A model generated the notes under the pieces. That model was given only the letters and a program-made list of their open reading frames with translations, searched no databases and was not told where the DNA came from. The position numbers and the translations under genes are program-made. Below, piece after piece: positions 53,586 to 64,000 of a stretch of DNA of 64,000 nucleotides. This stretch comes from Flavobacterium sp. Root901 (lineage in GTDB: Bacteria > Bacteroidota > Bacteroidia > Flavobacteriales > Flavobacteriaceae). Position 1 is the stretch's first letter. The number at the start of each line of letters is the position of its first letter. The stretch lies in the NCBI RefSeq assembly GCF_001429765.1, contig NZ_LMJB01000005.1:250549-314548 (forward strand). The letters are read 5' to 3'.

Positions 53586-55889
53586 ATGAATCAAGATTAT
53601 ATAAAACCAGACAATTGGTCGGTTATAGAAGAGGGATTTGATGCCGAAAGAGTAAAATCATCGGAAAGTCTGTTCAGTATTGGAAACGGTGCTATGGGAC
53701 AGCGTGCGAATTTTGAAGAAACATATTCCGGTGAAACTTTTCAGGGAAGTTATATTGCCGGAATTTATTATCCGGACAAAACAAAAGTGGGCTGGTGGAA
53801 AAACGGTTATCCGAAATATTTTGCCAAAGTATTAAATGCTCCAAACTGGATTGGAATTGACGTTATAATCAACGAAGAAAATCTGGATCTGAATACTTGT
53901 ACCGAAGTCAGAAATTTCCGCAGAGAATTGAATATGAAAGAAGGATGGTACAACCGTTCTTTTGAAGCCGTTCTTAAAAACGGAACTGAAATTGCTGTAA
54001 ATGTCCGTCGTTTTCTTTCTTTGGATTTGGATGAAGCGGGAGTAATTAAATTTGATATTACGCCTTTAAACAAAGATGCAAAAATTGTATACAAGCCTTA
54101 TATCGATGCCGGTGTGACCAATGAAGATGCAAACTGGGAAGAAAAATTCTGGGAACCGCTCGAAGTAAAAAAAGGTACAAATGAAGCTTTTGTAACAGCG
54201 CAGACTTTTAAAACGCATTTTAAAGTTACGACTTTCATGCACAATACGATTTTTGCAAATGGTGAAAATATTCACGTTTCTCCTTCAACAATCGATTCAA
54301 ATTCAGAAAAAGTTCAATATACGTACGGAACTATTATTGCAAAAGGACAAACCTCAACGATCCAGAAAATTGGTGGTTATACCGTTTCTTTAAACCACGA
54401 AAACACTTTAGCAGCAGCAGAAAAAGTAATTAAGGCTGCCGTTAATTCAGGATACGAAACTTTATTGGATAAGCAAATCGACGCCTGGGCAAAAATCTGG
54501 GAAATGTCGGATATTACTATTGAAGGCGATGTAAAAGCACAGCAGGGAATCCGTTTCAACATTTTCCAATTGAACCAAACGTATTCCGGAAAAGACAGCC
54601 GTTTAAACATTGGACCAAAAGGATTTACCGGAGAAAAATACGGCGGATCAACATATTGGGACACGGAAGCATATTGTATTCCATTTTATATGGCTACTAA
54701 AGATCAGCAGGTTGCCAGAAACTTATTGACATACCGTTACAATCAACTGGATAAAGCGATTGAAAATGCGAAAGACAATTTAGGTTTCAAAAATGGCGCT
54801 GCATTGTATCCAATGGTAACCATGAATGGTGAAGAATGTCACAACGAATGGGAAATCACACACGAAGAAATCCACAGGAATGGAGCGATTGCTTTTGCGA
54901 TTTACAACTATTACCGTTATACGGGAGATTACTCTTATATCCCGGAAAAAGGATTAGAAGTTTTAATCGGAATTGCGCGTTTCTGGCATCAGAGAGCTTC
55001 TTTTTCTAAAGACAAAAATCAGTATGTAATTCTTGGCGTAACTGGTCCAAACGAATACGAAAATAACATCAACAATAATTTCTACACCAATTATATTGCA
55101 AAATGGTGTATTGATTTTGCTGCAGATCAAATCAATAAAGTGGCACTGGAATACCCGGCTGACCACAAACGTATTTTTGAAAAAGTAAATCTTTCTTCTG
55201 AAGAAGTTAAAGAATGGAAAAAAGTTGCCGATAATATGTATTTCCCGGTTTCAAAAGAACTTGGAATTTATTTACAGCAAGACGGCTTCTTAGACAAAGA
55301 TTTGGTTCCGGTAAAAGATTTGGACCGTTCGCAAAGACCAATTAATCAAAAATGGTCATGGGATCGTGTTTTACGTTCGCCATACATCAAACAAGCCGAT
55401 GTTTTACAAGGTTTCTATTTCTTCGAAGATCATTTTTCAAGAGAAGAATTAGAGCGTAATTTTGACTTTTATGAGTCATTTACGGTTCATGAAAGTTCAC
55501 TTTCACCTTGCGTGCACTCCATTCAGGCTGCGCTTTTGGACAAAATGGATATGGCTTATACTTTCTATTTAAGAACGTCTCGTCTGGATTTGGACGATTA
55601 TAACAAAGAAGTAGAAGAAGGCTGTCATATCACATCAATGGCCGGAACCTGGATGAGTATCGTAGAAGGTTTTGGCGGAATGCGTGTTAAAAACGATCAG
55701 CTTCATTTCTCACCGAAAATCCCAAAAGAATGGAAAGGCTATTCTTTTAAAATCAATTTCAGAAATCAGATTTTGAAAGTAGCTGTAAATCATGACGAAA
55801 CGACTTTTACAGTAGACGGCGATCAAGATTTAACAATTGTAGTTAACGGAAATCCTGTAATTGCAAGTAAATTTGTACAAATAAACTAA
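53586..55889 (+). CDS. GH65 maltose phosphorylase
   Basis: This 767-residue cytoplasmic enzyme splits maltose with phosphate to glucose and beta-glucose 1-phosphate. There is no signal peptide; the ATG at 53586 is preferred over an upstream TTG. The catalytic-domain motif ECHNEWEITHEEIHRNGAI (with the acid Glu and the general region of maltose phosphorylases) is near residues 418-436. The phosphate-binding area GCHITSMAGTWMSIVEGFGG is near 678-697. Kojibiose or trehalose phosphorylase activity is possible but less likely beside PgmB and the maltose-type transporter. Confidence 0.9.
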   Translation: MNQDYIKPDNWSVIEEGFDAERVKSSESLFSIGNGAMGQRANFEETYSGETFQGSYIAGIYYPDKTKVGWWKNGYPKYFAKVLNAPNWIGIDVIINEENLDLNTCTEVRNFRRELNMKEGWYNRSFEAVLKNGTEIAVNVRRFLSLDLDEAGVIKFDITPLNKDAKIVYKPYIDAGVTNEDANWEEKFWEPLEVKKGTNEAFVTAQTFKTHFKVTTFMHNTIFANGENIHVSPSTIDSNSEKVQYTYGTIIAKGQTSTIQKIGGYTVSLNHENTLAAAEKVIKAAVNSGYETLLDKQIDAWAKIWEMSDITIEGDVKAQQGIRFNIFQLNQTYSGKDSRLNIGPKGFTGEKYGGSTYWDTEAYCIPFYMATKDQQVARNLLTYRYNQLDKAIENAKDNLGFKNGAALYPMVTMNGEECHNEWEITHEEIHRNGAIAFAIYNYYRYTGDYSYIPEKGLEVLIGIARFWHQRASFSKDKNQYVILGVTGPNEYENNINNNFYTNYIAKWCIDFAADQINKVALEYPADHKRIFEKVNLSSEEVKEWKKVADNMYFPVSKELGIYLQQDGFLDKDLVPVKDLDRSQRPINQKWSWDRVLRSPYIKQADVLQGFYFFEDHFSREELERNFDFYESFTVHESSLSPCVHSIQAALLDKMDMAYTFYLRTSRLDLDDYNKEVEEGCHITSMAGTWMSIVEGFGGMRVKNDQLHFSPKIPKEWKGYSFKINFRNQILKVAVNHDETTFTVDGDQDLTIVVNGNPVIASKFVQIN

Positions 55890-58031
<2,142 letters not shown>

Positions 58032-58091
58032 CACCCTAAAAGGCAAGTAATCCTCCCCAAGATTGCTTGTCTTTTTTTCTAAAGTCTACAC

Positions 58092-58190
58092 AACCTGCAA
58101 GGTTTTTAAAACCTTGTAGGTTTAAATACACTTGAAGTTTATCTATAAATTACTTCAAGCTATACCTACAAGGTTTTGAAAACCTTGCGG
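58092..58190 (+). repeat. Composite palindromic intergenic repeat (CAAGGTTTT family)
   Basis: Two hairpins face each other. The left one (58092-58122) is AACCTGCAAGG plus its complement. The right one (58164-58190) is ACCTACAAGG ... CCTTGCGG. Between them CTTGAAGT at 58131-58138 is inverted as ACTTCAAG at 58152-58159. The whole block is therefore about 99 bases of nested palindrome. Confidence 0.7.
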
Positions 58191-58217
58191 AAGAATAATT
58201 TTTCAGTAATTCAGATT

Positions 58218-58760
58218 ATGAAAAAATCATTTACAATAATCATTTCAAGTTTATTTCTTTTAAGTTGTGATAAAAAAGAGAAAACTTTTGATTCGCTAGA
58301 ATATTCTTTTGGAGGAACATTTAGTGAAGTTTATTCTCTTAAATTTACCGACAATGATACTGTTTATGTATATCAAGAATGGATTGCGAAAGATTTTGAC
58401 GACAGTATTTCTGATCCAAAAAGCAAAACACAATATTATGGAATTATGAATTCTGAAGAAAAACTAAAACTATATAATTATATAGAAAAAGTCAATCTCT
58501 TTAAATATAAATCAGAATACTACAAAAATTATACTGATGGAAGTTGTTATGCAATTTCTGTAAAAAAAGACAATAAAAGCAAAACAATATTTGCTCATAG
58601 CCATGAAACTCCGAAAGAGATTGATTCAATTGCAGGATGGATAAATAAAGTCAAGAAAAACCTTCATTTAAAGAAGACTAAAAAACATCTTATTTATAAA
58701 ACTTCAGATTCCGTTTTTCCACCACCACCGCCTCCTCCGATAAAAAACATCAACAATTAA
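58218..58760 (+). CDS. Hypothetical lipoprotein with poly-proline C-terminus
   Basis: This 180-residue lipoprotein starts at the ATG at 58218; an in-frame extension upstream would run through the palindromic repeat. The lipobox ends in LLSC (Cys17). The middle is a mixed alpha/beta region with a DNDTVYVYQEW segment near 47. It ends with seven consecutive Pro residues and KNINN. I do not recognise a domain. It lies inside the starch locus between GH97 and GH13 genes, 25 bases before the next gene, but nothing else links it to starch. Confidence 0.65.
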   Translation: MKKSFTIIISSLFLLSCDKKEKTFDSLEYSFGGTFSEVYSLKFTDNDTVYVYQEWIAKDFDDSISDPKSKTQYYGIMNSEEKLKLYNYIEKVNLFKYKSEYYKNYTDGSCYAISVKKDNKSKTIFAHSHETPKEIDSIAGWINKVKKNLHLKKTKKHLIYKTSDSVFPPPPPPPIKNINN

Positions 58761-58785
58761 ATCTTCATTAATTAAAATACGAATT

Positions 58786-60660
58786 ATGAATATCCAAAAA
58801 ACATACTTTACTACAAACCACATTTTCTATAAACTAATTCTTTTAGTTCTCCTGTTTTCCGCTTCCGCAAAAGCGCAAATCCAAAAAGTAGAACCACCTT
58901 TCTGGTACGCCGGAATGAAAAATCCGGAACTGCAGATTATGTTTTACGGAAAAAACATTGCACAATACGAGGCTTCGGTTTCTAATAATGTTTCAATTAA
59001 AAATATAGAAAAAACTGAAAATCCGAATTACGTTTTCATTACCATCGACACACAAAATCTTAAAGCATCAGAACTTGTTTTTTCCTTTAAATTGAAAAAC
59101 AAAGTTGCTTTCACTCAAAAATATTCTCTTAAAGAAAGAAGAGCCAATTCTGCCGACAGAAAAAGTTATGACGCATCAGACATGATGTATTTAATTATGC
59201 CGGATCGTTTTGCTAACGGAAATCCGAAAAACGACAGCGATCCTATTTTAACTGAAAAAGGAAACCGCGCAGAACCAGGTGGACGTCACGGCGGAGATAT
59301 CGAAGGAATTATCAAAAACTTAGATTATATTTCGTCTCTTGGTGCAACGACAATCTGGAGCACGCCTTTATGCGAAGACAACGACAAACAGCATTCGTAC
59401 CATACGTACGGACAATCGGACGTTTATAAAATTGATCCGCGTTACGGAACCAATGACGATTACGCACGCTTATCTGCAGAAATGCACAAAAAGAACCTAA
59501 AACTGGTTATGGATTATGTAACCAATCACTGGGGAATTACACATTGGATGATTAAAGACCTGCCAACAAAATCATGGATTAATCAATTTGAAAACTATAC
59601 TCAAACGCACCACAGACGTGAGGTTATTACAGATATTCATGCTTCAAAAACAGATCAGGAAGTTTGTGTTGATGGTTGGTTTGTGCCTTCTATGCCTGAT
59701 TTGAACTTAAGAAATCCGCTTGTTGCGAAATACTTAACGCAAAATGCCATTTGGTGGATTGAATTTGCTAATCTTGATGGTTTTCGTGTAGACACTTATA
59801 ATTATTCGGATAAAACTGCAATGGCAAATTGGGCAAAAGCGATTACAGATGAATATCCGAATTTTAATATTGTTGGAGAAATCTGGATGCACAATCAGGC
59901 GAATTTATCGTTTTGGCAGAAAGACAGTAAAATTGGAGCGATTGAAAACTACAATTCAAACCTTCCTAGTGTTATGGATTTTACGCTTCAAAGTCAGGTG
60001 ACTTCGGCATTCAACGAAGACGAACCAAACTGGGACAGCGGATTGATTAAATTCTACAACAATTTTGCTATGGATTATTTATATCCAAACACCAATAACA
60101 TTTTGGTTTTTGCAGAAAATCATGATACCGATCGTATGAATGATAAATTTAAATATGATCTTCCGAAATACAAATTGGCGATGACTTTATTGGCTACCGT
60201 TCGCGGAATTCCACAAGTTTATTACGGTTCAGAAATTGGAATGGGCGGAGATAAGAGCAAAGGTGATGCTGATATTCGTCAGGATTTCCCAGGCGGATGG
60301 GCTGGAGATAAAAACAATGCTTTCACAAAAGAAGGAAGAACAGCACAACAAGCCGCTTATTTTGATTTCACTTCAAAATTATTCAATTGGAGAAAAACAA
60401 ACGAAGCCGTTCACTTCGGAAAAATGACACATTACATTCCGGAAAACAATACTTATGTGTATTTCAGATATACAGATGCAAAAACCGTAATGGTGGTTTT
60501 CAATAACAATGCAAAAGAGCAAGTTGTAAAAACAAACCGTTTTAAAGAAAATATCAAAAACTTTAAATCAGGAAAAGATGTTATCACCGGAAAAACATTT
60601 GATTTAAGTTCTGAAATTACTTTGGAACCAAAATCGGCAGTTGTTTTAGAGTTAGAATAA
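58786..60660 (+). CDS. Periplasmic GH13 cyclomaltodextrinase/neopullulanase (SusA-like)
   Basis: This 624-residue exported enzyme cleaves maltodextrins to short sugars. It has a signal peptide (about 1-30, ending in SAKAQ), a cyclomaltodextrinase-type N-terminal domain (about 33-115), and the GH13 barrel. The nucleophile is in LDGFRVDTYNY, the acid Glu in NIVGEIWMHN and the third acid in FAENHDTDRM. A C-terminal beta domain (about 540-624) follows. Its place among the Sus genes fits the SusA role. Confidence 0.92.
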   Translation: MNIQKTYFTTNHIFYKLILLVLLFSASAKAQIQKVEPPFWYAGMKNPELQIMFYGKNIAQYEASVSNNVSIKNIEKTENPNYVFITIDTQNLKASELVFSFKLKNKVAFTQKYSLKERRANSADRKSYDASDMMYLIMPDRFANGNPKNDSDPILTEKGNRAEPGGRHGGDIEGIIKNLDYISSLGATTIWSTPLCEDNDKQHSYHTYGQSDVYKIDPRYGTNDDYARLSAEMHKKNLKLVMDYVTNHWGITHWMIKDLPTKSWINQFENYTQTHHRREVITDIHASKTDQEVCVDGWFVPSMPDLNLRNPLVAKYLTQNAIWWIEFANLDGFRVDTYNYSDKTAMANWAKAITDEYPNFNIVGEIWMHNQANLSFWQKDSKIGAIENYNSNLPSVMDFTLQSQVTSAFNEDEPNWDSGLIKFYNNFAMDYLYPNTNNILVFAENHDTDRMNDKFKYDLPKYKLAMTLLATVRGIPQVYYGSEIGMGGDKSKGDADIRQDFPGGWAGDKNNAFTKEGRTAQQAAYFDFTSKLFNWRKTNEAVHFGKMTHYIPENNTYVYFRYTDAKTVMVVFNNNAKEQVVKTNRFKENIKNFKSGKDVITGKTFDLSSEITLEPKSAVVLELE

Positions 60661-60675
60661 ACACAAAGATATTCC

Positions 60676-60775
60676 GTAGAGACGCACAGCAGTGCGTCTA
60701 ACACAACGTGTATCCGTAACGAATATTCAAACACATAGACAATTGGACGTGAGACGTACTGCGGTGCGCCTCTAC
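60676..60775 (+). repeat. Composite palindromic intergenic repeat (GTAGAGACGCAC family)
   Basis: GTAGAGACGCAC at 60676-60687 is matched at the far end by GTGCGCCTCTAC at 60764-60775 (11 of 12 positions). AGACGCAC/GTGCGTCT also forms a local hairpin at 60680-60699. The block lies between two GH13 genes. Confidence 0.7.
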
Positions 60776-60799
60776 AATTTGTACTAATTAATATTTTTA

Positions 60800-60858
60800 G
60801 CCACAGATTAAAGGATTATCACAGATTTAAAAATCATTTTAATCCTTTAATCTGTGGC
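60800..60858 (+). repeat. Perfect 19-bp inverted repeat (CCACAGATTAAAGGATT arm)
   Basis: The 19 bases at 60800-60818 (GCCACAGATTAAAGGATTA) are exactly complementary to 60840-60858, with 21 bases between. The same arm recurs at 62591 and 63494. Confidence 0.75.
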
Positions 60859-60908
60859 TTTCATTTTTGAGAATAGATTTTAATAATACTTTGTTAAATC
60901 CAAAATAA

Positions 60909-62576
60909 ATGAAAAAATACGCTATCCTTTCTTTATCTTTAGTATTCATAATTATGGGTTGTTCTGGCTCAAAATCAGTTTCAATGAATAAAGACAATAC
61001 TTCGAAAACACCTTTCGTTTGGGAAGGCGCAAATGTTTATTTTTTACTTACAGACCGTTTTTACAACGGAGATAAATCCAACGACATCAACTTTAACCGA
61101 ACTAAAACTCCCGGCAAACTCCGCGGATTTGAAGGTGGTGACATTATCGGAATTACCAAAAAAATCGACGAAGGTTATTTTGATAAACTCGGGATTAATG
61201 CAATTTGGCTTACGCCGATTGTAGAACAGATTCACGATGGTGTTGACGAAGGAACTGGGTTGAGTTATGGATTTCACGGTTATTGGGCAAGAGACTGGAC
61301 GGCTTTAGATCCAAACTTCGGGACAAAAGAAGATCTTGCCAATCTGGTAAAAAAAGCACACGAACACGGCATCAGAATTGTTTTAGATGGCGTAATCAAT
61401 CATACGGGACCAGTAACTCCAGAAGATCCCGTTTGGCCCTCTGACTGGGTTCGTACCGGAATTGTCTGCGATTATAAATCTTTCGAAAACACAACAATGT
61501 GTACTTTGGTAGAAAATCTTCCGGATGTAAAAACCGAAAGTACGCAAAACGTTGAACTTCCTCCTTTTTTAATTGAAAAATGGAAAAAAGAAGGCCGTTA
61601 CGAAAAAGAAATTGCCTCTCTCGATGCATTCTTCAAAAGAACGGGATATCCGAGAAGTCCGAAATATTATATCATAAAATGGCTTACCGATTACATTACC
61701 GAATTCGGAATTGACGGTTACCGTGCCGATACTGTAAAACATACAGAAGAAGGCGTTTGGTCCGATTTTAAGAAAGAATGCGAATACGCTTTCGCGAATT
61801 GGAAACAACATCACCCGCTTCAGGTTTTAGATCAGAATCCGTTTTATACGATTGCAGAAGTTTACGGTTATGGAATCACCGGTGGTCAGGATTATGATTT
61901 TGGAGACCGAAAAGTCAATTATTTTCAAAATGGCTTCAACAGCATGATCAATTTTGAGTTTAAATGGAATGCCGGACAAAGCGATTATGAAACTTTATTT
62001 TCAAAATATTCGAATCATTTACAGAATGAATTAAAAGGTTATTCTGTTCTTAATTATGTGTCTTCACACGACGACGGACAGCCTTTTGATGCCTATCGCG
62101 TAAAAGGTTTCGAAGCCGGAACGAAATTGTTGCTTTCTCCCGGAATGGCTCAGGTTTATTATGGAGACGAATCGAATCGTTCTTTGGTAATTGAAGGAAC
62201 TCAGGGCGACGCGACTTTGCGTTCGAATATGAATTGGGACGATATTCAGAACAACCCTGAGACACAAAGAATGCTTTGGCACTGGCAGAAATTAGGTCAG
62301 TTTAGACGAAACCATCCTGCCGTTGGTGCCGGAATCCATTCGAAAATTGAAAGTGAACATTACGTCTTTTCAAGAACTTATTCTCATGAATCCTTTACAG
62401 ATAAAGTGATAATTGGTTTGGATTTACCGGAAGGAAAAAAAGAACTTCCGGTAAGTTCAATTTTCGAAAACGGAACGAAAGTAAAAGATTGCTTTTCTGA
62501 TCAGGAAACTGAAGTTATGGATGGAAAAGTAATTATAGATAGTAAATACGGAATTGTTTTACTGGAGAAAATTTAA
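60909..62576 (+). CDS. GH13 alpha-amylase lipoprotein (SusG-like)
   Basis: This 555-residue lipoprotein amylase has a lipobox ending in IMGC (about residue 18), so it is likely displayed at the outer membrane. The GH13 barrel has NVYFLLTDRFYNGD near the start, HGYWARDWTALDPNFGT, the nucleophile in GIDGYRADTVKH, the acid Glu in TIAEVYGYG and the third acid in SSHDDGQPF. A short C-terminal beta domain follows. It ends the plus-strand arm of the starch locus. SusG in Bacteroides is a surface amylase of this kind. Confidence 0.92.
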   Translation: MKKYAILSLSLVFIIMGCSGSKSVSMNKDNTSKTPFVWEGANVYFLLTDRFYNGDKSNDINFNRTKTPGKLRGFEGGDIIGITKKIDEGYFDKLGINAIWLTPIVEQIHDGVDEGTGLSYGFHGYWARDWTALDPNFGTKEDLANLVKKAHEHGIRIVLDGVINHTGPVTPEDPVWPSDWVRTGIVCDYKSFENTTMCTLVENLPDVKTESTQNVELPPFLIEKWKKEGRYEKEIASLDAFFKRTGYPRSPKYYIIKWLTDYITEFGIDGYRADTVKHTEEGVWSDFKKECEYAFANWKQHHPLQVLDQNPFYTIAEVYGYGITGGQDYDFGDRKVNYFQNGFNSMINFEFKWNAGQSDYETLFSKYSNHLQNELKGYSVLNYVSSHDDGQPFDAYRVKGFEAGTKLLLSPGMAQVYYGDESNRSLVIEGTQGDATLRSNMNWDDIQNNPETQRMLWHWQKLGQFRRNHPAVGAGIHSKIESEHYVFSRTYSHESFTDKVIIGLDLPEGKKELPVSSIFENGTKVKDCFSDQETEVMDGKVIIDSKYGIVLLEKI

Positions 62577-62590
62577 ACTTAAAGTTTTTT

Positions 62591-62731
62591 GCCACAGATT
62601 ATTTGGATCAAAAGGATTTTTCTTTAGCCACTAATTTCATGAATTTTCACTAATTAATTCTATTATTAAAATTTGTGAAATTCATGAAATTCGTAGCAAA
62701 CAAATCTGTGTTAATCTCTTTAGTCTGTGGC
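62591..62731 (+). repeat. Nested intergenic repeat (arms A-B-B'-A')
   Basis: Outer arms: GCCACAGATTA at 62591-62601 and TAGTCTGTGGC at 62721-62731 (one mismatch). Inner arms: GCCACTAATTTCATGAATT at 62627-62645 region and its near-complement ending GTAGC at 62675-62697. Both arms recur in the repeat at 63494. Confidence 0.6.
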
Positions 62732-62806
62732 AAAATATTTTTAATAAATTCTTTGCAAACCTTGTATAAAACTTTGCGACCTTTGCGGTTAAATAATTTC
62801 TAGAAA

Positions 62807-63484
62807 ATGCTAAAAATAGCACACAGAGGCGCAAAAGCATATGAACCTGAGAACACGCTAAAAGCTTTTCAAAAAGCCTTAGACTTAAATGCTGACGGAA
62901 TCGAACTTGACGTTCACCTTAGTGCTGACGGACATGTTATTGTAATTCACGATGAAACTATCGATAAAATGACCAATGGAAAAGGAGCCGTAAATTCATT
63001 TTCTTTATCCGAATTAAAGTCTTTCCGCATTGCCGATCAATATGAAATTCCAACTTTAAAAGAAGTTTTTGATCTTGTCAATAAAAAATGTTTTATCAAT
63101 ATTGAATTAAAAAATGCCGATACTTTAACCAAAGTCGTTTCATTAATCCATGAATATATTTCCGATAAAAAATGGAATTACGAGCACTTTATTGTTTCAA
63201 GTTTTGACTGGAATGCTTTACAGCAAGTGCATAATTTAGATTCAAAAATCCCGATTGGCGTATTAACAGAAACCAATCTGCATTTGGCTGTGGCTTTCGC
63301 CGAAACCATAAAAGCAAAAGCCATTCATCCGTATTATCATTTATTGAATAAGGAAAACACAAAAGCCATTCAGGAAAAAGGATTTCTAGTTTTACCGTGG
63401 ACGGTAAATATTGAAGAAGACATTCAAAAAATAAAAAGTTATAAAGTAGACGGAATCATTACTGATTTTCCAAATAAAATATAA
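62807..63484 (+). CDS. Glycerophosphodiester phosphodiesterase
   Basis: This 225-residue cytoplasmic enzyme hydrolyses glycerophosphodiesters to glycerol 3-phosphate and an alcohol. The N-terminal catalytic motif is HRGAKAYEPENTLKAF (about 5-20), followed by GIELDVHLSADGHVIVIHDETIDKMTNG (about 32-60), which supplies the Glu, Asp and His of the family. SFDWNAL and IHPYYH lie near 134 and 168. There is no signal peptide. It lies alone between two repeat blocks; a copy of CTTTGCGGTTAAAT stands 12 bases upstream. Confidence 0.93.
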   Translation: MLKIAHRGAKAYEPENTLKAFQKALDLNADGIELDVHLSADGHVIVIHDETIDKMTNGKGAVNSFSLSELKSFRIADQYEIPTLKEVFDLVNKKCFINIELKNADTLTKVVSLIHEYISDKKWNYEHFIVSSFDWNALQQVHNLDSKIPIGVLTETNLHLAVAFAETIKAKAIHPYYHLLNKENTKAIQEKGFLVLPWTVNIEEDIQKIKSYKVDGIITDFPNKI

Positions 63485-63493
63485 TATTTATCA

Positions 63494-63648
63494 GCTACAG
63501 ATTTCACAGATTAAAAGGATTTTTTCTTTAGCCACGAATTACACAAATTTCCACGAATTAATTTATTCATGCTTAAATTTGTAAAATCTGTGTAAATCAT
63601 TTTAATCTGTGGCAAAAAAAATTAGTGCCAATTCGTGAAATTCGTGGC
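63494..63648 (+). repeat. Interleaved intergenic repeat (arms A-B-A'-B')
   Basis: GCTACAGATT at 63494 pairs with ATCTGTGGC ending at 63613. GCCACGAATT at 63531 pairs with ATTCGTGGC ending at 63648. The order of arms is crossed, unlike the nested order at 62591. Confidence 0.6.
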
Positions 63649-63662
63649 AACCAAAAATAATT

Positions 63663-64000
63663 ATGATTAAAAATTTCGACATAATAATCGTTGGCGGAGG
63701 TGCCGCAGGATTTTTTACGGCGATTAATATTGCTGAAAAAAATCCGAAACTAAAAATCGCCATTTTAGAAAGAGGAAAAGAAGTACTTTCTAAAGTCCGT
63801 GTTTCCGGAGGCGGACGATGCAACGTTACGCACGCCTGTTTTGAACCGAATGAATTAGTAAAATTCTATCCTCGAGGCGAAAAAGAACTCCGCGGGCCTT
63901 TTCATCAATTTTGTTCCGGCGATACAATTGAATGGTTTGAGAAACACGGTGTTGAACTTAAAATTGAAGACGACGGAAGAATGTTTCCCGTTTCAAATTC
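63663..64000 (+). CDS. FAD-dependent oxidoreductase of the BaiN/HI0933 family, 3'-partial
   Basis: The open frame starts with ATG at 63663 and runs past the window end, so only the first 112 residues are seen. The dinucleotide-binding motif [14 protein letters not shown] is at about 7-20 and the family signature [14 protein letters not shown] at about 43-56. These are typical of the flavoproteins called BaiN or HI0933-like. No function beyond FAD binding can be claimed from this part. Confidence 0.9.
   Translation, partial: MIKNFDIIIVGGGAAGFFTAINIAEKNPKLKIAILERGKEVLSKVRVSGGGRCNVTHACFEPNELVKFYPRGEKELRGPFHQFCSGDTIEWFEKHGVELKIEDDGRMFPVSN

Noticed and set aside
58092..58190. Invertible promoter flanked by inverted repeats
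   Set aside because: The arms are themselves palindromes, the segment between is only about 40 bases, and there is no recombinase gene nearby.
62050..62282. Two overlapping minus-strand frames of about 71 residues in the lipoprotein amylase gene
   Set aside because: They lie in the codon shadow of a GH13 gene and have no start or export signals of their own.

Overview
The window looks like chromosome from a Flavobacterium-type member of the Bacteroidetes. The DNA is AT-rich. Promoters, where visible, follow the Bacteroidetes pattern (TTTG, about 18-21 bases, TAnnTTTG). The genes include a short primary sigma factor, SusC/SusD proteins, a DUF4249/TonB-receptor cluster, an amylase with a type IX secretion C-terminal sorting domain, and a mevalonate-pathway pair. 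I saw no insertion sequence, prophage, CRISPR array, rRNA or origin. One tRNA gene (tRNA-Phe) is present.

Layout. 1-4.1 kb: two unrecognised genes, a TPR-bearing sensor kinase with a LytTR response regulator, and a small membrane protein. 4.2-12.1 kb: one apparent transcription unit with a near-consensus promoter at the start and a terminator at the end. It encodes a small exported protein, an STN-domain TonB-dependent receptor, two tandem DUF4249 lipoproteins and an exported MG2/plug-like protein, and is the best candidate here for an incompletely described uptake system. 12.1-22 kb: housekeeping genes (rpoD, rpe, a NUC1 nuclease lipoprotein, a tail-specific protease, surE, lpxB, an NlpC/P60 lipoprotein, comEC). 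22-23.9 kb: three tandem thioredoxin-fold proteins, two of which have lost the CxxC site. 23.9-29.3 kb: a peptide-use operon (DPP IV-like peptidase and two POT transporters). 29.4-31.8 kb: HMG-CoA reductase and a GHMP kinase. 32.5-38.8 kb: an envelope operon on the minus strand (coaX, beta-barrel protein, lptC, small membrane protein, CorC-like protein, PpiD-like foldase). 38.86 kb: tRNA-Phe. 39.2-41 kb: an MFS transporter with an unusual hydrophilic insertion and a small membrane protein.

41-62.6 kb is a starch/maltodextrin utilisation locus. A minus-strand arm (SusC, SusD, SusE and a type IX-secreted amylase) diverges from a plus-strand arm (LacI regulator, disaccharide MFS transporter, beta-phosphoglucomutase, GH65 maltose phosphorylase, GH97, an unknown lipoprotein and two GH13 enzymes). 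The inferred scheme is: amylases at the surface and in the periplasm cut starch; SusCDE bind and import maltodextrins; GH97 and GH13 trim them in the periplasm; the MFS protein imports maltose; and GH65 plus PgmB convert maltose phosphorolytically to glucose and glucose 6-phosphate. The window ends with a glycerophosphodiester phosphodiesterase and a flavoprotein cut by the right edge.

The intergenic DNA is rich in palindromic repeats, most densely from 58 to 63.7 kb. Several arms recur as modules in different arrangements.
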